DNA from: JANNVK01 sp031414415 | Lineage (GTDB): Bacteria; Acidobacteriota; Blastocatellia; Pyrinomonadales; Pyrinomonadaceae | DNA length: 64,000 bases | Direction: 5' to 3' | NCBI GenBank assembly: GCA_031414415.1 | Contig: JANNVK010000192.1 | Span: 1-64,000, forward strand | Part shown: positions 9,062 to 17,772 of the stretch, piece after piece | Layout of the letters: each line of letters begins with the position of its first letter | Position numbering within the stretch: the stretch's first letter is position 1 | The notes under the pieces: model-generated | Databases searched by the model: none | The model's input: the letters and a program-made list of their open reading frames with translations, nothing else | Told to the model about the DNA's origin: nothing | Program-made: the position numbers and the translations under genes

Positions 9062-10750
9062 CTAAGCTCTGGTTAAGTTTCGATACTTAATCCGATGCGG
9101 CTGATCGGCATCATGCCCAAGTCTCGCTTTTCTATCAGCTTCATATTGGCTAAAATTTCCGTCAAAAAGCAACACTTTTGAATCACCTTCGAAAGCCAAA
9201 ATATGCGTCGCGATTCTGTCTAAAAACCATCGATCATGGCTAATTACAACCGCACAACCGCCGAAATTTTCGAGTGCTTCTTCGAGTGCACGCATTGTGT
9301 TGACATCCAAATCGTTTGTCGGTTCATCGAGCAATAAAACATTTGCTCCGGTTTTGAGCATTTTTGCTAAATGGACGCGATTTCTTTCTCCACCGGAAAG
9401 TTGTCCAACGCGTTTTTGCTGGTCGCTGCCCGAAAAATTGAACCGCGAAACGTAAGCACGGGCGTTCATTTCTTTTTTTCCGAGAGTGACGAAATCAAGT
9501 CCATCGGAGATTTCATCAAACAAAGTTTTTTCTGCATCAAGCGAATCGCGAGATTGGTCAACGTATCCGAGTTTCACGGTTTCACCGACCTTAAACGTTC
9601 CCGTATCTGGCGTATCTTGTCCGGTAATCAGGCGAAACAGTGTAGTTTTTCCGGCTCCGTTTGGACCGATTACGCCGACGATTCCGCCTTTTGGCAGAGA
9701 AAATTCGAGATTTTCAAACAACAATTTATCATCGTAACCTTTTGAAACTCCGTGTGCTTCAATCACAATATCGCCCAAACGTTCGCCAGCCGGAATATAA
9801 ATTTCGAGCGTTTCATTACGTTTTTCAGATTCCTCAGAAACAAGTTTTTCGTAATCGTTAATTCTCGCTTTCGACTTTGTGTGCCGACCTTTCGGCGACA
9901 TTCTAATCCACTCGAGTTCTTTTTCGAGTGCTTTCGCACGTTTGTCCTCGCCTTTTTGTTCTGTCGCTAACCGAACTTGTTTTTGCTCAAGCCAACTCGT
10001 GTAATTTCCTTTGTATGGAATTCCTTCGCCGCGGTCGAGTTCGAGAATCCAACCCGCTACATTATCTAAGAAATATCGATCATGAGTTACGGCGATAATC
10101 GTGCCTTCATATTTTTGCAAATGAAGCTCGAGCCACGAAACTGTTTCGGCATCGAGATGATTTGTCGGTTCATCAAGCAACAAAATATCAGGTTTTTGCA
10201 GCAGCAATCGACAAAGTGCAACACGACGTTTTTCGCCACCGCTGAGATTTTTAATGATTGTTTCCGGTGGCGGACAGCGAAGTGCGTCCATTGCCATTTC
10301 AAGCCGCGAATCTAAATCCCAAGCGTCGAAATGATCGAGTTTTTCTTGAACTTCGCCTTGTCGTGCCAGCAATTTGTCCATCTCATCATCGGTCATTGGT
10401 TCGGCAAATTTCATATTAATTTGCTCAAATTCCGCGAGATAATCGACGACTTCCTGCACGGCTTCTTCGACAATTTGCTTGACGGTTTTGTTATCGTCAA
10501 GCTTCGGTTCTTGCTCTAAATAACCGACTGAATAACCTTGTGAAAAAACAATTTCGCCATTAAATTCTTTGTCGGTTCCGGCAATTAAACGAAGCAAACT
10601 CGATTTTCCAGAGCCATTCAGCCCGAGAACACCGATTTTCGCACCGTAAAAAAAAGAAAGGTAAATGTCTTTCAGCACAGGTTTTTTATCATAAAACTTG
10701 CTGACTTTGACCATCGAAAAAATGATTTTATTTGGTTCTGCGTTGCTCAT
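9062..10750 (-). CDS. ettA: Energy-dependent translational throttle protein EttA (ABC-F)
   Basis: An ABC-F ATPase that binds the ribosomal E site and gates entry into elongation according to ATP/ADP level. Two ABC cassettes are visible: Walker A GLNGSGKSS, signature LSGGEKRRVALCRLLL and Walker B ILLLDEPTNHLD; then GPNGAGKTT, LSGGERNRVHLAKML and VLLLDEPTNDLD. The linker between them carries KGRHTKSKARINDYEKL. The C-terminus PHRIKYRNLTRA is typical of EttA. I chose the ATG at 10750 (MSNAEPNKIIFSM), giving 562 residues, the usual length. A longer frame to 10840 runs into a repeat element and adds 30 atypical residues. Confidence 0.95.
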   Translation of the reverse strand: MSNAEPNKIIFSMVKVSKFYDKKPVLKDIYLSFFYGAKIGVLGLNGSGKSSLLRLIAGTDKEFNGEIVFSQGYSVGYLEQEPKLDDNKTVKQIVEEAVQEVVDYLAEFEQINMKFAEPMTDDEMDKLLARQGEVQEKLDHFDAWDLDSRLEMAMDALRCPPPETIIKNLSGGEKRRVALCRLLLQKPDILLLDEPTNHLDAETVSWLELHLQKYEGTIIAVTHDRYFLDNVAGWILELDRGEGIPYKGNYTSWLEQKQVRLATEQKGEDKRAKALEKELEWIRMSPKGRHTKSKARINDYEKLVSEESEKRNETLEIYIPAGERLGDIVIEAHGVSKGYDDKLLFENLEFSLPKGGIVGVIGPNGAGKTTLFRLITGQDTPDTGTFKVGETVKLGYVDQSRDSLDAEKTLFDEISDGLDFVTLGKKEMNARAYVSRFNFSGSDQQKRVGQLSGGERNRVHLAKMLKTGANVLLLDEPTNDLDVNTMRALEEALENFGGCAVVISHDRWFLDRIATHILAFEGDSKVLLFDGNFSQYEADRKARLGHDADQPHRIKYRNLTRA

Positions 10751-10815
10751 AAAAACTAAGATTGTAACAAAAGGTTGGCTTTGGCGAAAAAGTGAAAGTG
10801 CGAAAAGTCTTATTT

Positions 10816-11026
10816 TAGCCGATGTAATCGGCGACAGCATAAAGCCTAGTGTGGAGCTTTGCGGAACACTAGGTTAGTTTTGTTAATAAATTGAAGCTAT
10901 CGTAGATTGCGACAGGAAACAAATTTGTCAGTTTCTGTCGCCCGTTTAAACGGGCTTATTAAAAATTAAACAATTTCCTAGCTCTCTCGAGCTAGGCTTT
11001 ATGCTGTCGCCATTTACAATGGCTTA
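10816..11026. repeat. REP-like element, copy 1 (inverted ends)
   Basis: The ends are inverted copies of one another: GGCGACAGCATAAAGCCTAG near the left end, and CTAGGCTTTATGCTGTCGCC near the right. Internal hairpins include GCCCGTTTAAACGGGC and CTAGCTCTCTCGAGCTAG. The same architecture recurs at 17581-17766 and 54472-54683. Such structures resemble REP/BIME elements mobilised by RAYT-type Y1 transposases; no transposase is in the window, so that is inference. The gap 10751-11067 holds no gene. Confidence 0.8.
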
Positions 11027-11067
11027 AGAATGAAACTGTCATCTGCCGACTGAAATGCCAACTAATA

Positions 11068-12111
11068 TCACGGACAAACCGTTCCAAAATCTGCAAATGT
11101 GCATTTCGCACTCCACAGAAAATTTGGAGCTGTCAACGAATTAACAATTGGTAAATCGGTTGTTTCAAGCGGAGAAATTTTACGATTTCCAAAAGTTCCA
11201 CGCCAGCGACCCATATTTGCATCAACGCCGAACGCAACGTTTTTTGCCGTTAAATTACCGGTAAAAGTATATGCGGAAATTGCGTGAAGTCGTCGCCAAA
11301 TTCCCCACGCATCATACGCATCTATGACCGCAACCGTCTGACCTAAACCGTCAGTGACAGGCACGCTGTGTCCACTTTCAAGCGAACAAGTTGTTTGCGA
11401 ACGACGAATTACTTGCCATTTTCGCTCAGTAATTTGCGGCAGCTTATTCCAAATATCGTTTTGCGAAATAAGATGCTGATTCGTTAAATCGTCCCAATAA
11501 ACCTGCACAATCATTTTTGTTGAAGAGGGAATTTGGTCAAGATTTGTTCCCCAATTATACCAAGCAGCCATGATAAAAAGAAACATTCCATTCGTTCCCC
11601 AACCTTGCCCGAGTCCGCGTCTCGCCATTTCGGGCGATGCACCTGCACCGTAAGAATGTCCGGCAAATCCGACTTTGGTTAAATCCATAATCGCAATATT
11701 TTGCTGAGTTGCAGCGAGAAATCCGCCCCAAAGTTGGTTGTAACGAACGGCGTGAGTCGTAATTAAGCTGGCTGTATATGGTGAAAAAACAACGATATAG
11801 CCATTTGAAGCGAGTTGTCGCATCAATGTTTCGTAAAATAGATAACTTGTTCCACCAAATCCATGAGCGAAAAAAACAACCGGAACTTTGTTTTGAGCCG
11901 TGGCGTTGTTCGGAATAAAAACCGAAATCGGTGCAGGTGCATTTGCGTCCGGATTTGCGATAATTTGTCGCGTCACGGTAAATTGTCCAACACTTCCATA
12001 TTCACCCGCGAGTGGCAAAGTTGTCACTTTATTTGCGGTGCATTGCTGAATTTGTGCAGAAAGTTGCAACGAACCAAACATTAAAAAGCCAATCAACACA
12101 ACGATTTTCAT
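11068..12111 (-). CDS. Exported alpha/beta hydrolase
   Basis: 347 residues with a signal peptide ending in LQLSAQ. The oxyanion region FFAHGFGGTSYLF near residue 80, the nucleophile elbow FAGHSYGAGAS near 150, and a late LESGHSVPVTD histidine are those of dienelactone-hydrolase or chlorophyllase/PET-hydrolase-like serine hydrolases. Several cysteines (C23, CSLESGH, CTFADFGTVC) suggest disulfides, in keeping with export. The substrate is unknown. It overlaps the upstream cupin gene by 4 bp (ATGA at 12108-12111), so the two are co-translated. Confidence 0.85.
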   Translation of the reverse strand: MKIVVLIGFLMFGSLQLSAQIQQCTANKVTTLPLAGEYGSVGQFTVTRQIIANPDANAPAPISVFIPNNATAQNKVPVVFFAHGFGGTSYLFYETLMRQLASNGYIVVFSPYTASLITTHAVRYNQLWGGFLAATQQNIAIMDLTKVGFAGHSYGAGASPEMARRGLGQGWGTNGMFLFIMAAWYNWGTNLDQIPSSTKMIVQVYWDDLTNQHLISQNDIWNKLPQITERKWQVIRRSQTTCSLESGHSVPVTDGLGQTVAVIDAYDAWGIWRRLHAISAYTFTGNLTAKNVAFGVDANMGRWRGTFGNRKISPLETTDLPIVNSLTAPNFLWSAKCTFADFGTVCP

Positions 12112-12419
12112 AATTTTTCACCAACCATATAATCAGCCGCTTCTTCACCGATAACTCGCATCGAATAATAAGTGTTTGCCGGAATAAAATCGCGATCGCC
12201 AACTTCGAGAATGTAAGTTTCGCCTGTTTTCGAAAATGTAATTTCCAAACTTCCGCTCACAATCCAATGCGTCCGATTCTGAAAGTGCATATGCGAACCA
12301 TAGCATTTCTCGGGTGCATCAAACCATTGGCAAACCATATAACCTTCATTATTTAACAACATTCGCAACATTGCGGGATTTGGTCTATTTGCTTCCGACC
12401 ATTTTTTAATTTCACTCAT
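12108..12419 (-). CDS. Small cupin-domain protein
   Basis: About 103 residues from the ATG at 12419 (MSEIKKWSEANRPNPAMLR). The cupin motif is visible: SHMHFQNRTHWIVSGSLEI supplies metal-ligand histidines, followed by YILEVGDRDFIPANTYYSM. A longer frame to 12593 adds an unconvincing hydrophobic extension, so I use the inner start. Its ligand or reaction is unknown. It is upstream of, and overlaps, the exported hydrolase. Confidence 0.85.
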   Translation of the reverse strand: MSEIKKWSEANRPNPAMLRMLLNNEGYMVCQWFDAPEKCYGSHMHFQNRTHWIVSGSLEITFSKTGETYILEVGDRDFIPANTYYSMRVIGEEAADYMVGEKL

Positions 12420-12562
12420 AATTCTAATATCTTGCCACGATTTGATGACAAAAAACAAAAAATTTTTTTGATTGTGAGAGTTTAAAAAGTGTAACAATCG
12501 CAGACACACAGAAATAAAAATAGTTTTTAATGAGAATTGTTCAGATAAATAAGGTGAAAAAT

Positions 12563-12798
12563 ATGTCGATAAACTACTTAATATCAACCGCAATCAACTT
12601 TTTATTAAACCTTGCCGGCGGCGTTTCAATTTTTGCCAACGCATCAGGATTGTTTAATTTTATATCGCATTCAAACAGATTTAGAAACAACTTATTCGAA
12701 CGATTTGAGGAAAAACCATGAAATTTATATCGAAACTACTTTTAATTTTAATATTCTCTAAAATCCTTGAATTCAAGTATGTTATTATCAGATTTTAA
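12563..12798 (+). other. Two possible tiny overlapping reading frames
   Basis: A 52-codon frame starts at 12563 behind AAGGTG and ends at 12721. A 26-codon hydrophobic frame (MKFISKLLLILIFSKILEFK...) starts at 12718 in an ATGA overlap behind GAGGAAAAA. Both have plausible ribosome-binding sites, but I recognise neither product. They could be small membrane peptides or remnants of decayed genes at the edge of the accessory zone. Confidence 0.2.
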
Positions 12799-13075
12799 TA
12801 AAATTAAGCCAATAATTTCAATGTTTTACGGAGTGATTATACAAATGTTTTTCTTCGATGGAGAAAGACATAATCTTCCGCACATTCACGCTAAATATGC
12901 TGGATTTACCGCTTCAATTTCGATTGAAACAGGCGAAGTTTTAGCGGGAGAAATTCCGAGAAAATAATTAAAATTGGTTGAGGCTTGGATTGAAATTCAC
13001 GAAGACGAACTAATGGCAAATTGGGAACTTGCACTCGAAGGAAATCAAGTTTTCAAGATTGAGCCATTAAAATAA
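12779..13075 (+). pseudogene. DUF4160 protein gene with in-frame TAA
   Basis: The first part encodes ISMFYGVIIQMFFFDGER, then HNLPHIHAKYAGF and ISIETGEVLAGEIPRK, the standard DUF4160 sequence. The frame then meets TAA at 12965-12967 and continues without a shift into LKLVEAWIEIHEDELMANW to a second stop at 13075, completing the family's usual length. The stop replaces a position where family members carry a polar residue; CAA to TAA is the simplest change. DUF4160 genes are usually paired with DUF2442, as here (13082). The pair is often listed as a toxin-antitoxin-like module. The start could be the ATG at 12779 or at 12821. Confidence 0.85.
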
Positions 13076-13081
13076 ATCATT

Positions 13082-13324
13082 ATGCTGCAAAGTATTACAG
13101 AATTTGAAATTTTACCCGAACATAAAATAAAAATCGTCCTTTCAAACGGTAAACACGGCATTTTTGATGTAAAACCATATTTGGACAAAGGCATTTTTAC
13201 CGAGCTGAAAGATTATAATTATTTCCGCAATGCCCACATTGAATATGGCACAATCACCTGGCAAAACGGACAAGATTTTAGCCTAAATACGATTGAGTGT
13301 TTGATGCAAATGAGTTTCAAATAA
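13082..13324 (+). CDS. DUF2442 protein, partner of DUF4160
   Basis: 80 residues beginning MLQSITEFEILPEHKIKIVL with FDVKPYLDKGIFTELKDYNY and GTITWQNGQDFSLNTIEC, a full-length DUF2442 domain. It follows the broken DUF4160 gene by 6 bp and looks intact. The biochemical role of the pair is unknown. Degenerate copies of its 3' end occur at 13982-14075 and 14788-14886. Confidence 0.88.
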   Translation: MLQSITEFEILPEHKIKIVLSNGKHGIFDVKPYLDKGIFTELKDYNYFRNAHIEYGTITWQNGQDFSLNTIECLMQMSFK

Positions 13325-13374
13325 CTCGAAACTTTTTAGACAAAAACACGCTACATTATGTTAAAATTTTGATT

Positions 13375-13593
13375 ATGAAAATGAATTCTATAGAAATAAA
13401 TCCGAACAAAGTAAGCGGAACGCCTGTGTTTGCAGGAACTCGCGTGCCGATTCAAAATTTATTCGATTATGTTGAAGGTGGCGAAACATTAGAAGATTTT
13501 CTCGAAGGTTTTCCGCCAGTTACACGCGAGCGAGCGATTTCCGTGCTTGAGCAAGCCAAAAATTCTTTGATTAAGGAAGCCTCAAATAATTGA
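13375..13593 (+). CDS. DUF433 antitoxin
   Basis: 73 residues from the ATG at 13375: IEINPNKVSGTPVFAGTRVP then YVEGGETLEDFLEGFPPVTR. This is the DUF433 winged-helix fold, the usual antitoxin partner of DUF5615 PIN-like toxins. The stop overlaps the start of the toxin gene (TTGA). A longer frame to 13297 is rejected because it runs into the DUF2442 coding end. A second such pair lies at 46642-47201. Confidence 0.88.
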   Translation: MKMNSIEINPNKVSGTPVFAGTRVPIQNLFDYVEGGETLEDFLEGFPPVTRERAISVLEQAKNSLIKEASNN

Positions 13594-13865
13594 AGATTTT
13601 ACTTGACCACAATCTTGACCGCCGACTCAAAAATCATCTCACAGAATACGATGTTGCAACCACACAAGAACAAGGTTGGGCTGACGTTCTCAATGGCAAA
13701 TTGCTTTTGCTCGCCGAAGAAAACGAATTTGAAGTAATGCTCACCACCGATTCAAATATCAAAGCACAACAAAATATGTCGAATCGGAAAATTGCGATTT
13801 TGGTTTTACGAGCCTTTAACAATCGCTTGAAAACTCATATTGAAATGCTCGAAGATATTCATTGA
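13590..13865 (+). CDS. DUF5615 PIN-like toxin
   Basis: 91 residues starting with TTG at 13590: MKILLDHNLDRRLKNHLTEY. The acidic D6 and the later LTTDSNIKAQQNM match the DUF5615 (Mut7-C-like PIN) core that forms the active site of a predicted ribonuclease. It overlaps the upstream DUF433 antitoxin by 4 bp. The domain looks intact, unlike several other toxin genes in the window. Confidence 0.85.
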   Translation: MKILLDHNLDRRLKNHLTEYDVATTQEQGWADVLNGKLLLLAEENEFEVMLTTDSNIKAQQNMSNRKIAILVLRAFNNRLKTHIEMLEDIH

Positions 13866-13981
13866 GGATTGTCTGAAATCAATTCGGGCGAAATTATTGA
13901 GATTTTTCACAAAGATGTGAGCTATAAAATGAAATATTAAACCTGAGACACGCTCCTTAACATTCGCGTTTCTGCCTTGAA

Positions 13982-14075
13982 TTCCACATCGAATACGGGA
14001 CAAACACTTGGCAAAATGGGCAAGGTTTTTTGCCCGAATACGATTGAGAGTTTGGTGGAAAATGAATTAGCTTAA
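13982..14075 (+). pseudogene. DUF2442 3'-end remnant, copy A
   Basis: The segment encodes HIEYGTNTWQNGQG and then, after a one-base insertion in a T run near 14028, NTIESLVENELA and a stop. It aligns with the last third of the DUF2442 gene at 13229-13324. Several differences from the intact gene are third-position changes (ATT/ATC, TAT/TAC, AAC/AAT, GGA/GGG), so it probably derives from a diverged homologue rather than from recent local copying. It overlaps the higA end by 9 bp. The 115 bp before it hold nothing recognisable. Confidence 0.75.
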
Positions 14076-14387
14076 TTGCATTGATGAAATAAAACTCTGC
14101 GTTCTGATATTTTTCAAAACGCTTTCTTCCTTTTTCTTCGCGACAAATAAATCAAATTTCACCTGCAAATTTAACCAAAAATCTGCACTCATTCCAAAAA
14201 ATTTGGCTAGACGCAACGCGGTCGAAGGCGTTACGCCGCGTTTGCCTGCAACAATTTCGTTGATTCTTTGATACGGCACTTGAATCGCATCAGCTAAATC
14301 CTTTTGCGTCAAATTCAACGGAATCAAAAATTCTTCGCGGAGCATTTCGCCCGGATGCGTCGGCGGTCGGTCAGTCGGTATTCTCAT
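14067..14387 (-). CDS. higA: HigA-family antitoxin
   Basis: 106 residues. The opening PTDRPPTHPGEMLREEFLIP is the hallmark of the HigA addiction-module antitoxin. A helix-turn-helix follows: LTQKDLADAIQVPYQRINEI, then GKRGVTPSTALRLAKFFGMS. It binds the HigB toxin and its own promoter. It lies 16 bp downstream of the toxin gene on the same strand, the usual toxin-first order of this family. Confidence 0.93.
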   Translation of the reverse strand: MRIPTDRPPTHPGEMLREEFLIPLNLTQKDLADAIQVPYQRINEIVAGKRGVTPSTALRLAKFFGMSADFWLNLQVKFDLFVAKKKEESVLKNIRTQSFISSMQLS

Positions 14388-14403
14388 AATTGCCTCTCAA
14401 ACT

Positions 14404-14697
14404 CTAATGATAATCAACAATTTCAACTTGGCTTGCGTCGGTTTCATTCCAAGTAAAACAGATACGATATTGGTCATTTATTCTGATGCTGTATTGCCCG
14501 ATTCGGTCTGCTTTCAAGGCTTCGAGTCGATTTCCCGGCGGAACCCGCAAATCATCAAGCGAAACCGAAGCATCAATTTGGTCTAATTTGCGAACCGCAA
14601 TATTCCATAAATTTCGCGGCAAAAGCCTTCTTGCGTCAGAAGTATTTTTGCCATTGTAAATATCTTCGGTTGCTTGATTCGCAAAAGACAATATCAT
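14404..14697 (-). CDS. higB: HigB-family mRNA interferase toxin
   Basis: 97 residues of the RelE/HigB superfamily: ATEDIYNGKNTSDARRLLPR, then VSLDDLRVPPGNRLEALKAD, QYSIRINDQYRICFTW and VEIVDYH at the end. These toxins cleave mRNA on the ribosome. The conserved basic and tryptophan positions (YRICFTW) are present, so the gene looks functional. It precedes higA in one operon. Confidence 0.92.
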   Translation of the reverse strand: MILSFANQATEDIYNGKNTSDARRLLPRNLWNIAVRKLDQIDASVSLDDLRVPPGNRLEALKADRIGQYSIRINDQYRICFTWNETDASQVEIVDYH

Positions 14698-14787
14698 CTA
14701 AAAACATAATAGCACGGATGTCGTGCTATTAGAAATATAAAAAAGCCCGAAGCGTGAAAACTTCAGACAATCCAAATTTAGAAATCA

Positions 14788-14886
14788 TTTTATTTCCGCA
14801 ATGCCAACATCGAAACGGAACAATCACACGAAAAACGGACAAGATTCTAGCCCGAATACGAGGGAGAGTCTGATGGAATTGAGTTA
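14788..14886 (+). pseudogene. DUF2442 3'-end remnant, copy B
   Basis: The DNA TATTTCCGCAATGCC...ACATCGAAACGGAACAATC aligns with 13220-13320 inside the intact DUF2442 gene (both share YFRNA- and IE-type codons), but indels and stops break the frame. It lies on the opposite side of higBA from copy A, in the same orientation. The higBA operon is therefore bracketed by two direct tail copies. Confidence 0.7.
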
Positions 14887-14914
14887 GATTTGTTTTTGAG
14901 TTAAATTTAGAATG

Positions 14915-17402
14915 TCAAAAAACCTCCTGAAAATCCATCGAATTCAAAACTGTATCAAATAATCCTAAATCTTTTTCTTCGTGCTTATAGATTCCCGTGT
15001 AAGACAAACTCGCGTCTTCGTAGCGTTTGAATTTATAAACGGCATCATTCATCAAAGAACTGTTGAAAACACCTAGACTGACGAGCAATTCAAAATCTTT
15101 AACGGTCAAACCTGTTACTTTTTGAAATAGTCCGGGTTCTAGCTGAGTAATTACATCTTTCAAACTTCTTTCGCGGTAATCGGTTAGATACATAAAGACA
15201 GGAATCCGAGTAGCGAATTTGATAAGTTTTTCCTGTATTTCTTTTCGTTTCGATTTATATTCTTTTTCGGCTTCGGATAATTCCTTCTTTTCTTCTTTAG
15301 TCAAATCACGTTCATTGGCTTCCTTTTTAGCTTTCTTGATTGCTTCGGATTTATTGATGATGGTTTCGATGTCTTGATTTAGGTTGCGAAAACCTTCAAT
15401 ACTTCGGAGTGCTTTCATTGCATCTTCGCTTTCCATCAATCTTTGCAGCGTAAAATTATCAACATTTACAAGCAAAGCACTTTCCCAACGTCTGGCAAGA
15501 AGCGTGGCGGTTGTGCCGCTCATTGCCATATCCAAAATTCCCGCCGCGTCAATTTGTTTCATTGAACTGCCGTCGTAAGCGAGAACAGGCAGAAATCTGA
15601 TAAACTCTTCGACCTTGCTTTCGGGATTACTTTCATTGACATTCAAACGGCAACTGTAATCGGCAATCTGCCGTAAAGCTCTGTCAGGTGCAAAGTCGAA
15701 AACATAACATTCTTCTTTGATGACAACTTCTTTGTTTGGCGATTGGCTGTCAGAATTTTTGATTGCCCAAGGTGTTTGCACACGAAAAGCCGCTTGAAAA
15801 TATGTTTCAGGACTTGATGAATTGCGGAGCATTAAAATTCCCGTCCAAGGTTTGACCGAAACTCCGGTTGTGAGTTTTCCACACGATAACGTAATTGTCT
15901 TTGATTGCAAAGGATTTTCCATTGCTTCCAAAACAGGCGGAAGTGCTTCAACGCCTATTCCCGCATTTGTTCCGGCGGCAACGACAATTTCGTAATCTTG
16001 ATAAAAAGTATTTTGTCTTTGGTTGAGTAAATTACGCATTGCATAGCACGAAGCAACGCTCGGCAAAAACCAAAATGTATGATTCAGAACGCACAATAAT
16101 CGAGTGTCGGAAAACGGTAACGGCGGTTTTTTTGCTCCAAGTTTTAGATTATCAATCGCCGTTTCTGAGAAAGAACCGCGAATTAAATCAAGCCATTTCT
16201 GCACTTCCGATTCGTAAACAAATTTTGCCTGTTCGCCAATGCCCGAAGCGGAAAAGAAAACATTCAAATCAAATTCGTTGAACTCGCCCTTCATCGCAAT
16301 TTCGCGGATTGAATCGGGTAATTGATAAGTGAGCATTACCATTCGCGGCAAGGAAAGATACGGATTTGTGCTTAAATCTTGCCAGTTTTCTTTGGCTCGT
16401 TGCTCATCGGAATATGTCCAATTAAAAATTTGTTCTTCAATAAATTCGCCCGAAGCGATTGCTCGAAAAGGCGTTCCCGAAAGATATAGATAATTATTTG
16501 TGGTAATCGGCATCACGCTTTCGTCAAAAAACTCGATTCCTTCGCCTTCGCCAAATTTAATTTCACGTTCGCCTTCGGCTTCAAAAAGTTCTTTTGCCGA
16601 ATCTCGCCAAGCTCCGTAATGATATTCGTCTAAAACCACACAATCCCAATTTGTGGTGTGAACCCATTCATTTTTGGCTTTGATTCCGCCAGCCGGATTT
16701 TTACCCAAAAAATCTTGAAATGAACCGAAGCAAACGAAAGGTTTTGATTTATCGGCATCTTCATAAGCCAAACCGTTGCGTGCGATAAATTGCCAACCCG
16801 CAAAATCAACGTGCGTCATTAAATCTTCGTCCCAAGCATTTTGAACGGCAGGTTTGAAGGTCAGAACCAACACTTTTTTCCAATTCAATTTTTTTGCCAA
16901 TTGATACGAAGCAAAGGTTTTGCCGAAACGCATTTTGGCGTTCCAGAGAAAGTGCGGAGTTTTATCGGGATTTTCTGCTCGGAAACTTTCAAAATAATAA
17001 GCGGTTTTTTCGACGGCTTCTGATTGTTCGGGACGCATTCCGAAGCTCAAATGACGATTTTCTTCGTTTTTAATACCGTTTTTGATGGCAAAAATGGCGG
17101 CTTGAAGGTCTTCGATTTTGCATTTGAACCATTCACCTTCGGGATTGGTGAATTTCTTTTGGCGTAAATAGCGGTGAACTTCGTGATCGGTAAAAGCAGT
17201 TCCGTCGTTTCGCATTGCCGATTCTTCAAAAACGATTTTGTATTTTACGGCACTTGTTTTCAGTTGTTCGGCAACTCGTGTTTGTGCATCTCTGTCGGTA
17301 AAGCCGATTTTCAGCATATCGGCGTGAGTTGATACGCCAACCAATTCGTAAGCGTAAATGGTCGGATTTGAATTCGGACGTGGCGGGAAATTCTTTATTC
17401 AT
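14915..17402 (-). pseudogene. GIY-YIG-helicase restriction subunit with N-terminal frameshift
   Basis: About 830 residues. The N-terminus YAYELVGVSTHADMLKIGF looks like a T5orf172/GIY-YIG nuclease core. A superfamily 2 helicase follows: GMRPEQSEAVEKTAYYF, AKMRFGKTFASYQLAKKL (motif I variant with GKT), CVVLDEYHYGAWRDS (DEYH box) and LSGTPFRAIASG. An intact frame runs from a TTG at 17344, but the GIY part continues upstream out of frame to ATG 17402 (MNKEFP). Removing one base from the GGG at 17385-17387 joins them as MNKEFPPRPNSNPTIYAYEL. So either the gene is frameshifted at codon 6 or the read has an error. It works with the two methylases upstream as one restriction-modification system. Confidence 0.75.
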
Positions 17403-17580
17403 TGCTTAAAAAATTGCTTAAAAAGGAAAACCCGCCGATTTGAGCTTAACCACTCGGTCAGAGGCTTGGCAGGTATTATTAAAATTACTTTGCATTATGT
17501 GACATATCATTTCAACTGGAAAAGTCTTTATTTGCCATCAAACAATTATTTGAAAATTTTTGGCTAATAAATATTCTGAA

Positions 17581-17766
17581 TCGCCAATGGTGACCAACAT
17601 TATAGCCTAGCGAGAATCGCTAGGAAAATGTTTCAAACGTGCCGTCGCTGTAGGCGACGAACATATTGCTCATAAACATTGTTCGTCACTTTCAGCGACG
17701 AAACAAACGACTTAATTTACCTATGGTTTCACCATAGGCTATTATGTCTGTCGCCTTTGGCGACTT
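17581..17766. repeat. REP-like element, copy 2 (inverted ends)
   Basis: The left end GCCAATGGTGACCAACATTA and TAGCCTAG mirror the right end CATAGGCTATTATGTCTGTC then GCC. Internal hairpins CTAGCGAGAATCGCTAG and GTCGCTGTAGGCGAC are present. It has the same plan as copies at 10816 and 54472 but a different interior. It ends 7 bp from the methylase stop codon. The stretch 17403-17580 before it holds no recognisable gene. Confidence 0.75.
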
Positions 17767-17772
17767 CTGGTT

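Noticed and set aside
9371..10519. Plus-strand open frames opposite ettA
   Set aside because: They are shadows of the ettA frame, which has complete ABC motifs on the minus strand.
10751..10840. Longer EttA start at 10840
   Set aside because: It overlaps the REP-like element, adds 30 residues not found in the family, and the ATG at 10750 gives normal length.
17358..17567. Open frame of 69 codons upstream of the helicase gene
   Set aside because: It begins inside the opposite strand's nuclease frame and has no family match or ribosome-binding site.
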